DNA from: Shewanella marinintestina
GTDB taxonomy: Bacteria; Pseudomonadota; Gammaproteobacteria; Enterobacterales; Shewanellaceae
Direction: 5' to 3'
Assembly: GCF_023283845.1 (NCBI RefSeq)
Contig: NZ_JAKILC010000017.1
Span: 1 to 64,000, forward strand
DNA length: 64,000 bases
The notes beneath the pieces were generated by a model. The model had not been told where the DNA came from. It saw only the letters and a program-made list of their open reading frames with translations, and did not search any database. This document shows positions 8,411 to 16,165 of the stretch, piece by piece. A program made the position numbers and the translations under genes. How positions within the stretch are numbered: position 1 is the stretch's first letter; each line of letters starts with the position of its first letter.

Positions 8411-8426
8411 TGAGTGTTAACACTCA
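8411..8426. promoter_or_regulatory. 16-bp perfect palindrome before the aldehyde dehydrogenase gene
   Basis: TGAGTGTTAACACTCA lies between the epimerase stop and the AGGAG ribosome-binding site (8426-8430). It could be an operator for an internal promoter or a small mRNA hairpin that affects translation. It differs from the GTATACAATA repeats. Confidence 0.4.
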
Positions 8427-8435
8427 GGAGCAAAC

Positions 8436-10001
8436 ATGACAGATTTAAACAAAGTAACTATCACTGGCCAACACTTTATAAATGGTACATGGACTAGTGA
8501 AGCAACAGATTTTAATAGCATCAACCCCGTTACCAATGAGGCGCTTCCATACCGCTTTGCAAACGCGAGCCAGTCGATTGTTGAGTCTGCCGTTGTATCA
8601 GCTAAGCAAGCATTTATAAAATATCGTGGTATAACAGCCGAAAGCCGTGCTGCATTTCTAGAGGCTATTGCCGATGAGATCCAAGCTGACATAGAAGCCA
8701 TTACACAAACAGCCCATTTAGAAACGGGGTTACCGATGGCTAGATTACAAGGTGAAACCGGTCGTACATGTGGTCAATTAAGACTATTTGCTGGCAACCT
8801 AAGAAACCCTATAGATAGTCGTTATGTGGATTTAGCCAATGCAGAAAGACAGCCACTGCCTAAGCCTGATACCAGACTGACCACTTTGCCGCTTGGTCCT
8901 GTAGCCGTCTTTGGTGCATCGAACTTTCCATTGGCATTTTCAACCGCTGGCGGCGATACAGCATCAGCTCTTGCTGCAGGCTGTACTATTGTGGTTAAAG
9001 GCCATCCTGCACATGCCGCAACCAGTGAATTAGTTAGCGGAGCCATTGAACGCGCAGCATTAAAGTGTGATATGCCTGCTGGAGTATTTAACTTAATACA
9101 AGGTTCCTCACCAGAAGTTTCGACCCAACTAGTGACTTCTACAGTGATTAAAGCTGTTGGTTTTACCGGCTCACTTAAAGTCGGTCGGATTTTATCCGAC
9201 CTTTGTGCTGCGCGCCCTGAACCCATTCCATTTTATGGTGAGCTGGGCTCAACAAACCCGCAGTTTATATTAAGTCATATTCTCGAAGAACAAGCCGAAA
9301 GCTTAGCTTCAACCCAAGTTCAATCAATGTTGATGGGCCATGGTCAGTTTTGTACTAGCCCTGGCGTAATTGTCGCAATAAAAGGAAACGCTTTAAACCG
9401 TTACAAGGCTACTCTTGCAGAAGATATTGCCCCACAAAGCGCTGCGAGTATGCTAAGCGCTGGCATAGCTAGCACTTATCAATCACAAATTGAATTGCTA
9501 TTGAACAATTCACAGGTTGAGCTCATTGCCCAGGGTGAGTCATCTCCAGCCAATCATTTTACACGTCCAACAGCACTTAAAGTAACCGCGACCGACTTTA
9601 TAAATTCAACGGAAATTCAGCAGGAAGTTTTTGGCCCATGTGCAGTATTGGTTGAGTGTGATGATGAGGCCCAAATGCAATTAATTGCCGAGCAACTTGA
9701 AGGCCAGTTAACAGCATCAATACACGGTTTAGACTGTGAGTTAATCGCGAATCAAGACTTAATAGAAGCTATTGCTTTTAATGTGGGCCGTTTAATATTC
9801 AATCAGATGCCAACAGGTGTCGAAGTTTGTCATTCAATGAATCACGGCGGACCATACCCAGCTAGCACAGACAGTCGCACTACATCTGTTGGTTCTGCAG
9901 CAATGGCAAGGTTTGAGCGCCCGATCTGCTATCAAAATATGCCAAAGACATTATTACCACAACGTGTCATTGAAGGAGAAACAGGCGTAAAAAGCTTTTA
10001 A
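8436..10001 (+). CDS. 2-oxoglutarate semialdehyde dehydrogenase (aldehyde dehydrogenase family)
   Basis: The enzyme would oxidise 2,5-dioxopentanoate (2-oxoglutarate semialdehyde) to 2-oxoglutarate with NAD(P)+, the last step of hydroxyproline breakdown. The 521-residue protein has the ALDH cofactor fold (FGASNFPLAFSTAGGDT, 159-175), the general base Glu269 in ELGSTNP and the nucleophile Cys306 in GQFCTSPG. The FGASNFP and ELGSTNP forms are those of the semialdehyde dehydrogenase branch associated with hydroxyproline and sugar-acid pathways. An AGGAG precedes the ATG by 5 nt. It is the last structural gene of the plus arm. Confidence 0.9.
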   Translation: MTDLNKVTITGQHFINGTWTSEATDFNSINPVTNEALPYRFANASQSIVESAVVSAKQAFIKYRGITAESRAAFLEAIADEIQADIEAITQTAHLETGLPMARLQGETGRTCGQLRLFAGNLRNPIDSRYVDLANAERQPLPKPDTRLTTLPLGPVAVFGASNFPLAFSTAGGDTASALAAGCTIVVKGHPAHAATSELVSGAIERAALKCDMPAGVFNLIQGSSPEVSTQLVTSTVIKAVGFTGSLKVGRILSDLCAARPEPIPFYGELGSTNPQFILSHILEEQAESLASTQVQSMLMGHGQFCTSPGVIVAIKGNALNRYKATLAEDIAPQSAASMLSAGIASTYQSQIELLLNNSQVELIAQGESSPANHFTRPTALKVTATDFINSTEIQQEVFGPCAVLVECDDEAQMQLIAEQLEGQLTASIHGLDCELIANQDLIEAIAFNVGRLIFNQMPTGVEVCHSMNHGGPYPASTDSRTTSVGSAAMARFERPICYQNMPKTLLPQRVIEGETGVKSF

Positions 10002-10317
10002 ACGCTGATGCTCAAACTTATAACTAAGTTCAGCGTGTTCAGTTTATAGGGATGAATGTTTTAGACGACTATATAATTGCGCGGAATGAGCATAAGCCCG
10101 CGCAAGAGTTTTTGAACGAGCAAGCCAATAATGGACTTTTAATATAAAGCATCATTAAAAGGTAAAACCGCATGCTTAGTGCCTTATATTATTAAGAGTT
10201 GCAATGAAAAATGGCAAAAATATGAAAGGGAAAGCCTCGGTTACCCTTTCATTATTTTGACATAAGCGGTACCCTAGGACGGATCAACTTGTATAAATAA
10301 CAAAAAAATCGGGCACT
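10002..10317 (+). other. intergenic region before the GntR gene, with a weak terminator-like hairpin
   Basis: No ORF is supported in these 316 bp. TGAAAGGG and CCCTTTCA (10223-10251) form a long-loop hairpin followed by ATTATTTT, a weak terminator candidate for the dehydrogenase operon. A TTGTATAA half-site at 10289-10296 resembles half of the divergent operators and could be used for autoregulation. Confidence 0.4.
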
Positions 10318-10989
10318 ATGAGCAAAACAACACCTATCGTCCATAAGACTCGCACACAAATTGTGGTTGAAGTGCTTAGGGAAAAAATCCTTTCCGGTGA
10401 AATCGCAGCGGGTAAACCTCTACGTCAAAGCGCCTTAGCTGATGAGTTGAATGTTAGCCGAATTCCAGTAAGAGAAGCCTTACTCCAATTAGAGGCCGAA
10501 GGTTTAGTTAAGTTTGAAGCCCACAAAGGCGCAACAGCAACACTTTTGTCTGTTGAACATGTTACCGAGCTTTTTGATTTACGAGCTTTGATTGAAGGTG
10601 ATTTACTCGCCAAGTCTATTCCGAACCTAACAGAAGAAGATCTCAACAAAGCTGAGAGTATCCTTCATGAAATGGATGCGGCTTTCCAAGATGAAGAACA
10701 AGTTGAAAACTGGAGTGGTTTAAACGCACAGTTTCACACTTGCCTTTATAGCCCAGCAAATCGCCCTCATACCCTTGAAGTTGTTCAAGGTTTAAATACT
10801 AGCTGCGATCGCTATATTCGTTTACAACTGTTTTTAGCAAGCGGTGTGCCTAAAGCACAACAAGACCACCGTGAACTACTTGAACACTGTAAAAACAAAG
10901 AAGTGGATAAAGCCGTTGCTCTTTTACGCGCACATATTTTACATGCAGCAGAAGCTATCCGCATATTAGTGAGCCAACAAGACGACTAG
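10318..10989 (+). CDS. GntR-family transcriptional regulator, FCD type
   Basis: The 223-residue protein has an N-terminal winged helix (about 12-75, with QSALADELNVSRIPVREALLQLEAEG) and a C-terminal all-helical FCD ligand domain (about 80-215) with the metal-binding type His residues in NAQFHTCLY and DHRELLEHC. FCD regulators commonly sense carboxylic or amino acids. Its place directly after the hydroxyproline genes suggests it controls them, with hydroxyproline or a pathway intermediate as effector. This is inferred. The ribosome-binding site is weak (CGGG, 4 nt from ATG). Confidence 0.9.
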   Translation: MSKTTPIVHKTRTQIVVEVLREKILSGEIAAGKPLRQSALADELNVSRIPVREALLQLEAEGLVKFEAHKGATATLLSVEHVTELFDLRALIEGDLLAKSIPNLTEEDLNKAESILHEMDAAFQDEEQVENWSGLNAQFHTCLYSPANRPHTLEVVQGLNTSCDRYIRLQLFLASGVPKAQQDHRELLEHCKNKEVDKAVALLRAHILHAAEAIRILVSQQDD

Positions 10990-11094
10990 CTCACTGTTTG
11001 ATTAGCATGTTCCTTGCTAAGCTAAGCTTAGCTTATACAGATCCCATAAGGCAGAGCTCAGGTTCTGCCTTTTAAATTTATAGAGAATACCTAG

Positions 11095-12159
11095 ATGCAG
11101 TACGCCACTATTACTGGTTGGGGAAAGTGTGTTCCGCCTGCCACATTAACAAACCACGATCTTTCAACATTTATCGAAACCTCTGATGAGTGGATCAAAC
11201 CACGCACTGGGATCAGCCAACGCCATATCAGCCATGTAGATACTTCAGAGCTAGCTTCTGTTGCAGCTAAAAGAGCACTAGCGGCGGCTGGTATTGACGG
11301 AAGCGAGCTAGATATGATTATTCTTGCTACTGCTACTCCTGATACCTTGATTCCAAACATCGCGTCAACAGTACAAGCTAACGTAGGTGCAACATGCGCC
11401 GCCTTTGACATTAATGCTGCCTGTAGTGGTTTCTTGTATGGTTTAGGTTTAGGTAGCTCACAGATAAAAAGTGGTCAGTGTAAGAAAGTATTAGTGATCG
11501 GTGCCGAACGCCTTTCATTCTTCTTAGACTGGTCTCGTCGTGATACTGCCGTACTTTTTGGTGATGGTGCTGGTGCTGTTGTGCTTGAAGCAACAGACGA
11601 AGCAATTGGTGTATTAGGCTATGAGCTTAATAATGATCCAGATGGTCGCGATATCTTAAAAGCCGGCTTTGGTACTGCAATGGACCGCTTCGAAGCATCG
11701 TCTTTAGATTTTTATATTGAGTTTAACGGTCAAGAGATCTTTAAACGTGCCATTGCGGGTATGGGTAAATTAAGCACTAAAGTTATCGAAAAGTGCGGTA
11801 TCGATAAAGAAGAAATCGACTGGGTTATTCCGCATCAGGCTAACGAACGTATTATTGATACGCTAATTAGTCGCATGAAGATCCCGAAAGAAAAAGCAGT
11901 GGTTAACATTGCTAACTACGGTAACACATCAGCTGCGACCATCCCTATTGCTATTTGTGATGCGCTTGAACAAGGAAAAATCCAGCCAAATCAAACAATT
12001 TTATCTTGTGCGTTTGGTGCAGGCCTCACATCTGCAGCTGCGTTAATTAAATGGGGCGATCGAGTCACACCAATTAACAGTAGCAATGCAGAGTTACCAC
12101 CTTGTGATAAAACAGGTATTGAGCTAGTTGCCAAAGCTGTAAAACACTTTTGTGGCTAG
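11095..12159 (+). CDS. beta-ketoacyl-ACP synthase III (FabH-like)
   Basis: KAS III condenses acetyl-CoA or another acyl-CoA with malonyl-ACP to start fatty-acid synthesis. The catalytic triad is visible as Cys110 (NAACSGF), His247 (IPHQAN) and Asn277 (NYGNTSAAT); the thiolase fold spans the whole protein. At 354 residues it is about 35 longer than E. coli FabH because of a C-terminal tail after GDRVTP (from about 325). It stands apart from any fab cluster, so it is probably a second KAS III for a special primer or for scavenging exogenous acyl groups. A weak AGAG lies before the ATG. A terminator follows. Confidence 0.9.
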   Translation: MQYATITGWGKCVPPATLTNHDLSTFIETSDEWIKPRTGISQRHISHVDTSELASVAAKRALAAAGIDGSELDMIILATATPDTLIPNIASTVQANVGATCAAFDINAACSGFLYGLGLGSSQIKSGQCKKVLVIGAERLSFFLDWSRRDTAVLFGDGAGAVVLEATDEAIGVLGYELNNDPDGRDILKAGFGTAMDRFEASSLDFYIEFNGQEIFKRAIAGMGKLSTKVIEKCGIDKEEIDWVIPHQANERIIDTLISRMKIPKEKAVVNIANYGNTSAATIPIAICDALEQGKIQPNQTILSCAFGAGLTSAAALIKWGDRVTPINSSNAELPPCDKTGIELVAKAVKHFCG

Positions 12160-12180
12160 AAATTAAAAGCTAACCATACC

Positions 12181-12213
12181 AAAAAAACACCGATTAATAT
12201 CGGTGTTTTTTTA
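12181..12213. terminator. bidirectional rho-independent terminator
   Basis: Arms AAAAACACCGAT and ATCGGTGTTTTT with a 4-nt TAAT loop, flanked by A- and T-runs on the two sides. It serves both the KAS III gene and the converging LRAT-like gene. Confidence 0.9.
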
Positions 12214-12219
12214 TACTTT

Positions 12220-12807
12220 TCACTTAACGCATAAATCAATTTCATCCCAATAAATCGCCTCAGAAAAATAACCACCTATTTTATTGTTCAGCTTACTAAA
12301 GCTAGAAACTACGCTGTCTTCTCCACTTAAACAGTGCCATACAAAACGATGGCAATTATTATCAAATAAATCGTAATCACGATAACTGAATATGGCGTGT
12401 TTCGCGTTGTTAAGAGTCTGCGTGGCGATTAATGCTTGATGTTGATGATTACACGCTTGGTAGATCCTGCTGCCACTGCGGCCAGCAAGAAAACGCTCGA
12501 CAGATACAGCTCTAACTAAGCCGCTACCGTGCAGTTCCACCAGCGTGTTATCACCAATCCAAATTCCGGTATGTTCAATCACGCCAAATACAAAACAGCA
12601 AACAATAGAGCCAGGTACCGGCTGCACTCTTTTATCACCAGTTTTCCATAAACTAGGTGATAACTCTGCAGACTGACCATCAACATGACTCTTGGCCGCT
12701 TTGCCCTGCAAACGCTTTCGTGCGACCTCTTTTTGCTTCTCTTTTTCTTCTGCAACAATTGCGACACCAATCGCTGCGGCGCCTAACCATATTAGTGGCA
12801 ATGCCAT
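12220..12807 (-). CDS. LRAT-domain (NlpC/P60-superfamily) protein
   Basis: The 195-residue product starts with a hydrophobic helix (MALPLIWLGAAAIGVAIVAE) and a charged linker, so it is probably membrane-attached. The rest fits the lecithin-retinol-acyltransferase fold: His79 in EHTGIWIGD, His93 in VELHG and the nucleophile Cys152 in DNNCHRF make the His-His-Cys set. Such proteins can be acyltransferases or phospholipases; the substrate is unknown. I chose the ATG at 12807 because AAGGA lies 7 nt upstream; the longer frame adds 11 residues of non-hydrophobic sequence. It converges with the KAS III gene, which may hint at acyl metabolism, though it is a separate unit. Confidence 0.8.
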   Translation of the reverse strand: MALPLIWLGAAAIGVAIVAEEKEKQKEVARKRLQGKAAKSHVDGQSAELSPSLWKTGDKRVQPVPGSIVCCFVFGVIEHTGIWIGDNTLVELHGSGLVRAVSVERFLAGRSGSRIYQACNHQHQALIATQTLNNAKHAIFSYRDYDLFDNNCHRFVWHCLSGEDSVVSSFSKLNNKIGGYFSEAIYWDEIDLCVK

Positions 12808-13082
12808 ATCCGCTTCCTTACTTTGTCGTCGTAAAATCAAAGGTGAACAGTGGAATTAAGCAAGCATAGTTGCTTTGTTTAAATAACTTATAGAAGATGT
12901 CATAGCTGTTGAATAGCAAAAATGTAACCAAAATTAATATCTATCGTTAGCGCTAAAATGCGTCATCACTTTATGAAGCGTAAGATCATTAGCGATAAAT
13001 ACCGATAATATTTGGCTAACACATTGAATAATTTCTTTTAATACACTACTTTAAATAATGAGCAGTTGATAAGGAGCGCGAT

Positions 13083-13616
13083 ATGAAAGGGATTATTTTT
13101 GCTGAGTTTTTAGATCTTGTTGAAGATACATTCGGGCTAGAAACTTGCCAAAAAATGCTTGATGAAAATCAAAATGATGGCGTATACACCAGTGTTGGCA
13201 CCTATGACCACAAAGATCTGGTAAAACTGATTGTCACCTTAAGTAAACTCACAGGTGTTTCACCTGAAGACTTACAACAGGTTTATGGCAAATCTATTTT
13301 TAAAACTCTCTATAAAAGTATGCCAGGGCTTGAGGGGAAAGCTGATTCAACCTTCGCTTTTATCAACAGCGTCGAAGAATATATTCATATTGAAGTCAAA
13401 AAGCTGTATCCAAATGCTAACCCACCAACCTTTAAATTTATTAGTGCCACAGAAACTCAGTTGGTAATGGATTATGTGTCTGCCCGCTGTATGTCTCATG
13501 TCTGTTTGGGTCTAATTCAAGGTTGCGCCGACCATTTCAATGAAACCATAAACATTGAAATGGCACCGATTACAGCAGATCATTCAGAAGTTCGTTTTAC
13601 CATAACAACCGTTTAG
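13083..13616 (+). CDS. H-NOX haem nitric oxide sensor
   Basis: This 177-residue soluble haem protein has the proximal haem ligand His102 (EEYIHIEV), Pro114/115 (ANPPTF) and the YxSxR haem-propionate motif as Tyr131, Ser133 and Arg135, all at canonical positions. It should bind NO (and probably not O2, since no distal tyrosine pocket is evident) and control its partner kinase 22 nt downstream. The C-terminal His/Cys zinc cluster described for Shewanella oneidensis and Vibrio H-NOX seems absent: after Cys148 the tail holds no cysteine. A strong AAGGAG lies 6 nt from the ATG. Confidence 0.95.
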   Translation: MKGIIFAEFLDLVEDTFGLETCQKMLDENQNDGVYTSVGTYDHKDLVKLIVTLSKLTGVSPEDLQQVYGKSIFKTLYKSMPGLEGKADSTFAFINSVEEYIHIEVKKLYPNANPPTFKFISATETQLVMDYVSARCMSHVCLGLIQGCADHFNETINIEMAPITADHSEVRFTITTV

Positions 13617-13638
13617 TTTTAAAGATTGAGCACTATTT

Positions 13639-15408
13639 ATGCCAAATGAAGACATCAATCAATTAACTGAAAAGGTTTGCTTACTCACGAGAAAAATTGA
13701 GCGTGAAAAGGCTGCCAAAAAAGCAGCTGAAAAACTGTTAGAAGAGAAAAGTCGCGAACTGTATACCGCTAAACAACTTGTCGAAAACTCTCTAGTTCAT
13801 ATCAAAGAAAAATCCGAGCAGGACATTGCACTACTACAGTTTAAAACCTATTTAGAATCTATCCTGCTTGACTTCAATCAAGTGTTTTTGCAAAAACCGA
13901 TCACTAATATCTTATTACAACGCCTATTAGATGATCTCATTGGCGTTGATGAGATAAAGGCAAGTAAAATAAGATTTAAGTCATTGGAAGATACAGGTAA
14001 GTTCAAATCATTTTATGCAGGGGACAAATCACTAGTCAAAGGCGACAGCTCTATTTCATCTCCGCTATTTTGGAGTAATAACCATCGTCAGATAAAAATT
14101 ATCATTAATTCTGAAGATGTGATCCTAGGTAGTCTAACGTTAGTCATTGATTCACCAACCTCTTGGCAACATACTATTGAAAAGCAACTTCTCTTGTTTT
14201 GCGACATGATTAGCGCAGCCCATCGACGCCAAGAGTTACTTACCCGTACTATTGAAGAAAAGCAACGTGCAGAGAACTCAGAGCAATCAACTCGAGATTT
14301 CGTCGCCATGATTAATCATGAGCTTAGAACACCGTTAAATGGTCTATTGGGATCTGCTGAGCTCATGAGCGACACAAAATTATCTCCCCACCAGCAACAG
14401 TTATTGAGCACAATGCATCAATCGGGTGAGTTACTACGCGTCATCATTAATGATTTACTTGATTTAAGTAAGATGAGTGCCGGTATGCTACAAATTGTAG
14501 AGATTGATTTCTCGCCTCGAAAGCTCTGCAATATGATCTATGATATTTTCAAATTACGTACCGAAGAGTTTGGCCTCGAGTTTATTTTTAACTATCAAGA
14601 AAGTATTCCTAAAAGGCTATTGGGGGATCCTGATCGTATTAAACAGTTACTGGTAAACCTAATTGGCAACTCAATTAAATTTACTGAGGCTGGCAAGATC
14701 AGCGTAAATATCGAGTGGAAAAATAACCAATTTTGTTTTTCAGTGGCCGACACTGGCTGTGGTATTCCCAAAGATAAACTCGATACCTTATTTGACCCTT
14801 TTACGCAGGTTAATAACTCCAGTAACCGCGCTTTCGAAGGAACAGGCTTAGGCTTAGCCATCTGCAAACATTTAGTTGACGAAATGCACGGTGAAATGAG
14901 TTTAGTCTCTGAGCTGGGTCATGGGACGCAGTTTGATATAAGCCTACCCCTCAAACAAATTAGCACTCCGAGTGTACAAATTGACGCTGCAGAAACATGC
15001 TTCCCAATCGAGAAACTTTCTTTACTTGTTGTTGAAGATAGCGCAGTAAATCAAGTGTTAATCGAGATGATCCTTGCTAAGTTTAAGATTAAGCCTACGA
15101 TTGCTAGCAACGGACTTGAAGCGATTCAATTTTTAGCTGAACACCAAGTCGATATCGTTTTTATGGATTGCCGTATGCCTGTAATAGACGGTTTCGAGGC
15201 CACCCGAAAGCTTCGAGAAAGTGGCTATCACAAACCAATTATTGCTTTAACGGCCAGCACGACCTCAACCGAGACTGAACAGTGTTTTGAGTGTGGGATG
15301 GATGAGATAGTTAATAAGCCCTATCAAAAAGATGATATTAGAAATGCATTGATCAAATGGGGCAAAATATTGGAACAACGCCAATCTTCAGCCGAACTCA
15401 ATAAATAA
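13639..15408 (+). CDS. H-NOX-associated hybrid sensor histidine kinase (HnoK/HqsK type)
   Basis: The 589-residue protein has no membrane segment. It has an N-terminal coiled coil (about 5-65), an unassigned central region (70-210), HisKA with phospho-acceptor His227 (MINHELRTPLNG), HATPase_c with Asn344, DTGCGIP (371-377) and GTGLGLA (401-407), and a C-terminal receiver with phospho-acceptor Asp510 (FMDCRMP), Thr538 and Lys560. H-NOX partners of this kind have autophosphorylation inhibited by NO-bound H-NOX. The attached receiver implies a further phosphotransfer protein, as for the Vibrio HqsK branch of quorum sensing, but none is encoded nearby. It is co-transcribed with the H-NOX gene. Confidence 0.93.
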   Translation: MPNEDINQLTEKVCLLTRKIEREKAAKKAAEKLLEEKSRELYTAKQLVENSLVHIKEKSEQDIALLQFKTYLESILLDFNQVFLQKPITNILLQRLLDDLIGVDEIKASKIRFKSLEDTGKFKSFYAGDKSLVKGDSSISSPLFWSNNHRQIKIIINSEDVILGSLTLVIDSPTSWQHTIEKQLLLFCDMISAAHRRQELLTRTIEEKQRAENSEQSTRDFVAMINHELRTPLNGLLGSAELMSDTKLSPHQQQLLSTMHQSGELLRVIINDLLDLSKMSAGMLQIVEIDFSPRKLCNMIYDIFKLRTEEFGLEFIFNYQESIPKRLLGDPDRIKQLLVNLIGNSIKFTEAGKISVNIEWKNNQFCFSVADTGCGIPKDKLDTLFDPFTQVNNSSNRAFEGTGLGLAICKHLVDEMHGEMSLVSELGHGTQFDISLPLKQISTPSVQIDAAETCFPIEKLSLLVVEDSAVNQVLIEMILAKFKIKPTIASNGLEAIQFLAEHQVDIVFMDCRMPVIDGFEATRKLRESGYHKPIIALTASTTSTETEQCFECGMDEIVNKPYQKDDIRNALIKWGKILEQRQSSAELNK

Positions 15409-15437
15409 CACTGTTGAATAACCGTATTCAGCCAAAA

Positions 15438-16115
15438 CTAACCTAATAGATCTGCTAAGTTCAACTTCTCATTACCTGCAATGCTTGCCATTTGCGCAAG
15501 CAACAATTCACCACAAGCTAAAGCATCAACGGATGCATTATGCCCAGCATAAACTGGTAAGTTATAACGCTGCCTACACGCATCTAAGCGCAATGTGCCT
15601 TCTTTAATTACATCATGTTTACGTAACAAGCGTTTTCTTTCAATTGCCATTGTATCAATGGCTACAAATGCGAGACTTTGATGATAACTACGGATCATTT
15701 CAACTTTTAAAAAACAAAGATCTAACGGTGCATGATGGGCCACTAGAACATGTCCCTTTGTTTGTGTTAAAAACCAGTCCATTGCTTGTTTCGCGCTTAC
15801 CGCTTTAGCTAACTGCTGATCAACAATTCCATGAATGGTCGCACTATTGCCAACACTTCCAACAATTTTAACTAGCAAATGTTTTGCTTTCGCAACCTCT
15901 AGTACCCCAGCCGTTATTGGAATTAGCCCTATACTCAAAATTTGATCAAACTGACTATCTAGGCCAGTCATCTCTAAATCAAAAGCCATTAACGGAATAT
16001 CAGCCACAGGTTTAGCTATAAGCGGGATTAAGGCCTGATAATATTCAGCTATCTCTTCTTGCTTACATAAAGCCGCTTTTATTTGCAGCCGAGTCTTTAA
16101 ATAAAAATGTCTCAA
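15438..16115 (-). CDS. DnaQ-like 3'-5' exonuclease (DEDDh)
   Basis: The 225-residue protein has the exonuclease motifs of the DNA polymerase III epsilon family: Asp46 and Glu48 (FDLEMTG), Asp132 (HAPLD) and His192/Asp197 (HNASVDA), the DEDDh set. It is not the replicative epsilon subunit itself, which lacks the 40-residue N-terminal extension and pairs with rnhA. The nucleic-acid substrate is unknown. The only in-frame start that suits is TTG, with GAGAG 7 nt upstream; an ATG nearby is out of frame. It is 50 nt after the cNMP/CBS gene and very likely in one operon with it, an arrangement common beside acetate-type symporters. Confidence 0.85.
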   Translation of the reverse strand: MRHFYLKTRLQIKAALCKQEEIAEYYQALIPLIAKPVADIPLMAFDLEMTGLDSQFDQILSIGLIPITAGVLEVAKAKHLLVKIVGSVGNSATIHGIVDQQLAKAVSAKQAMDWFLTQTKGHVLVAHHAPLDLCFLKVEMIRSYHQSLAFVAIDTMAIERKRLLRKHDVIKEGTLRLDACRQRYNLPVYAGHNASVDALACGELLLAQMASIAGNEKLNLADLLG

Positions 16116-16165
16116 TCTACAACTCTCATGGTTTAACTAAATGGGCTAACATTTAGCTGCCAACA

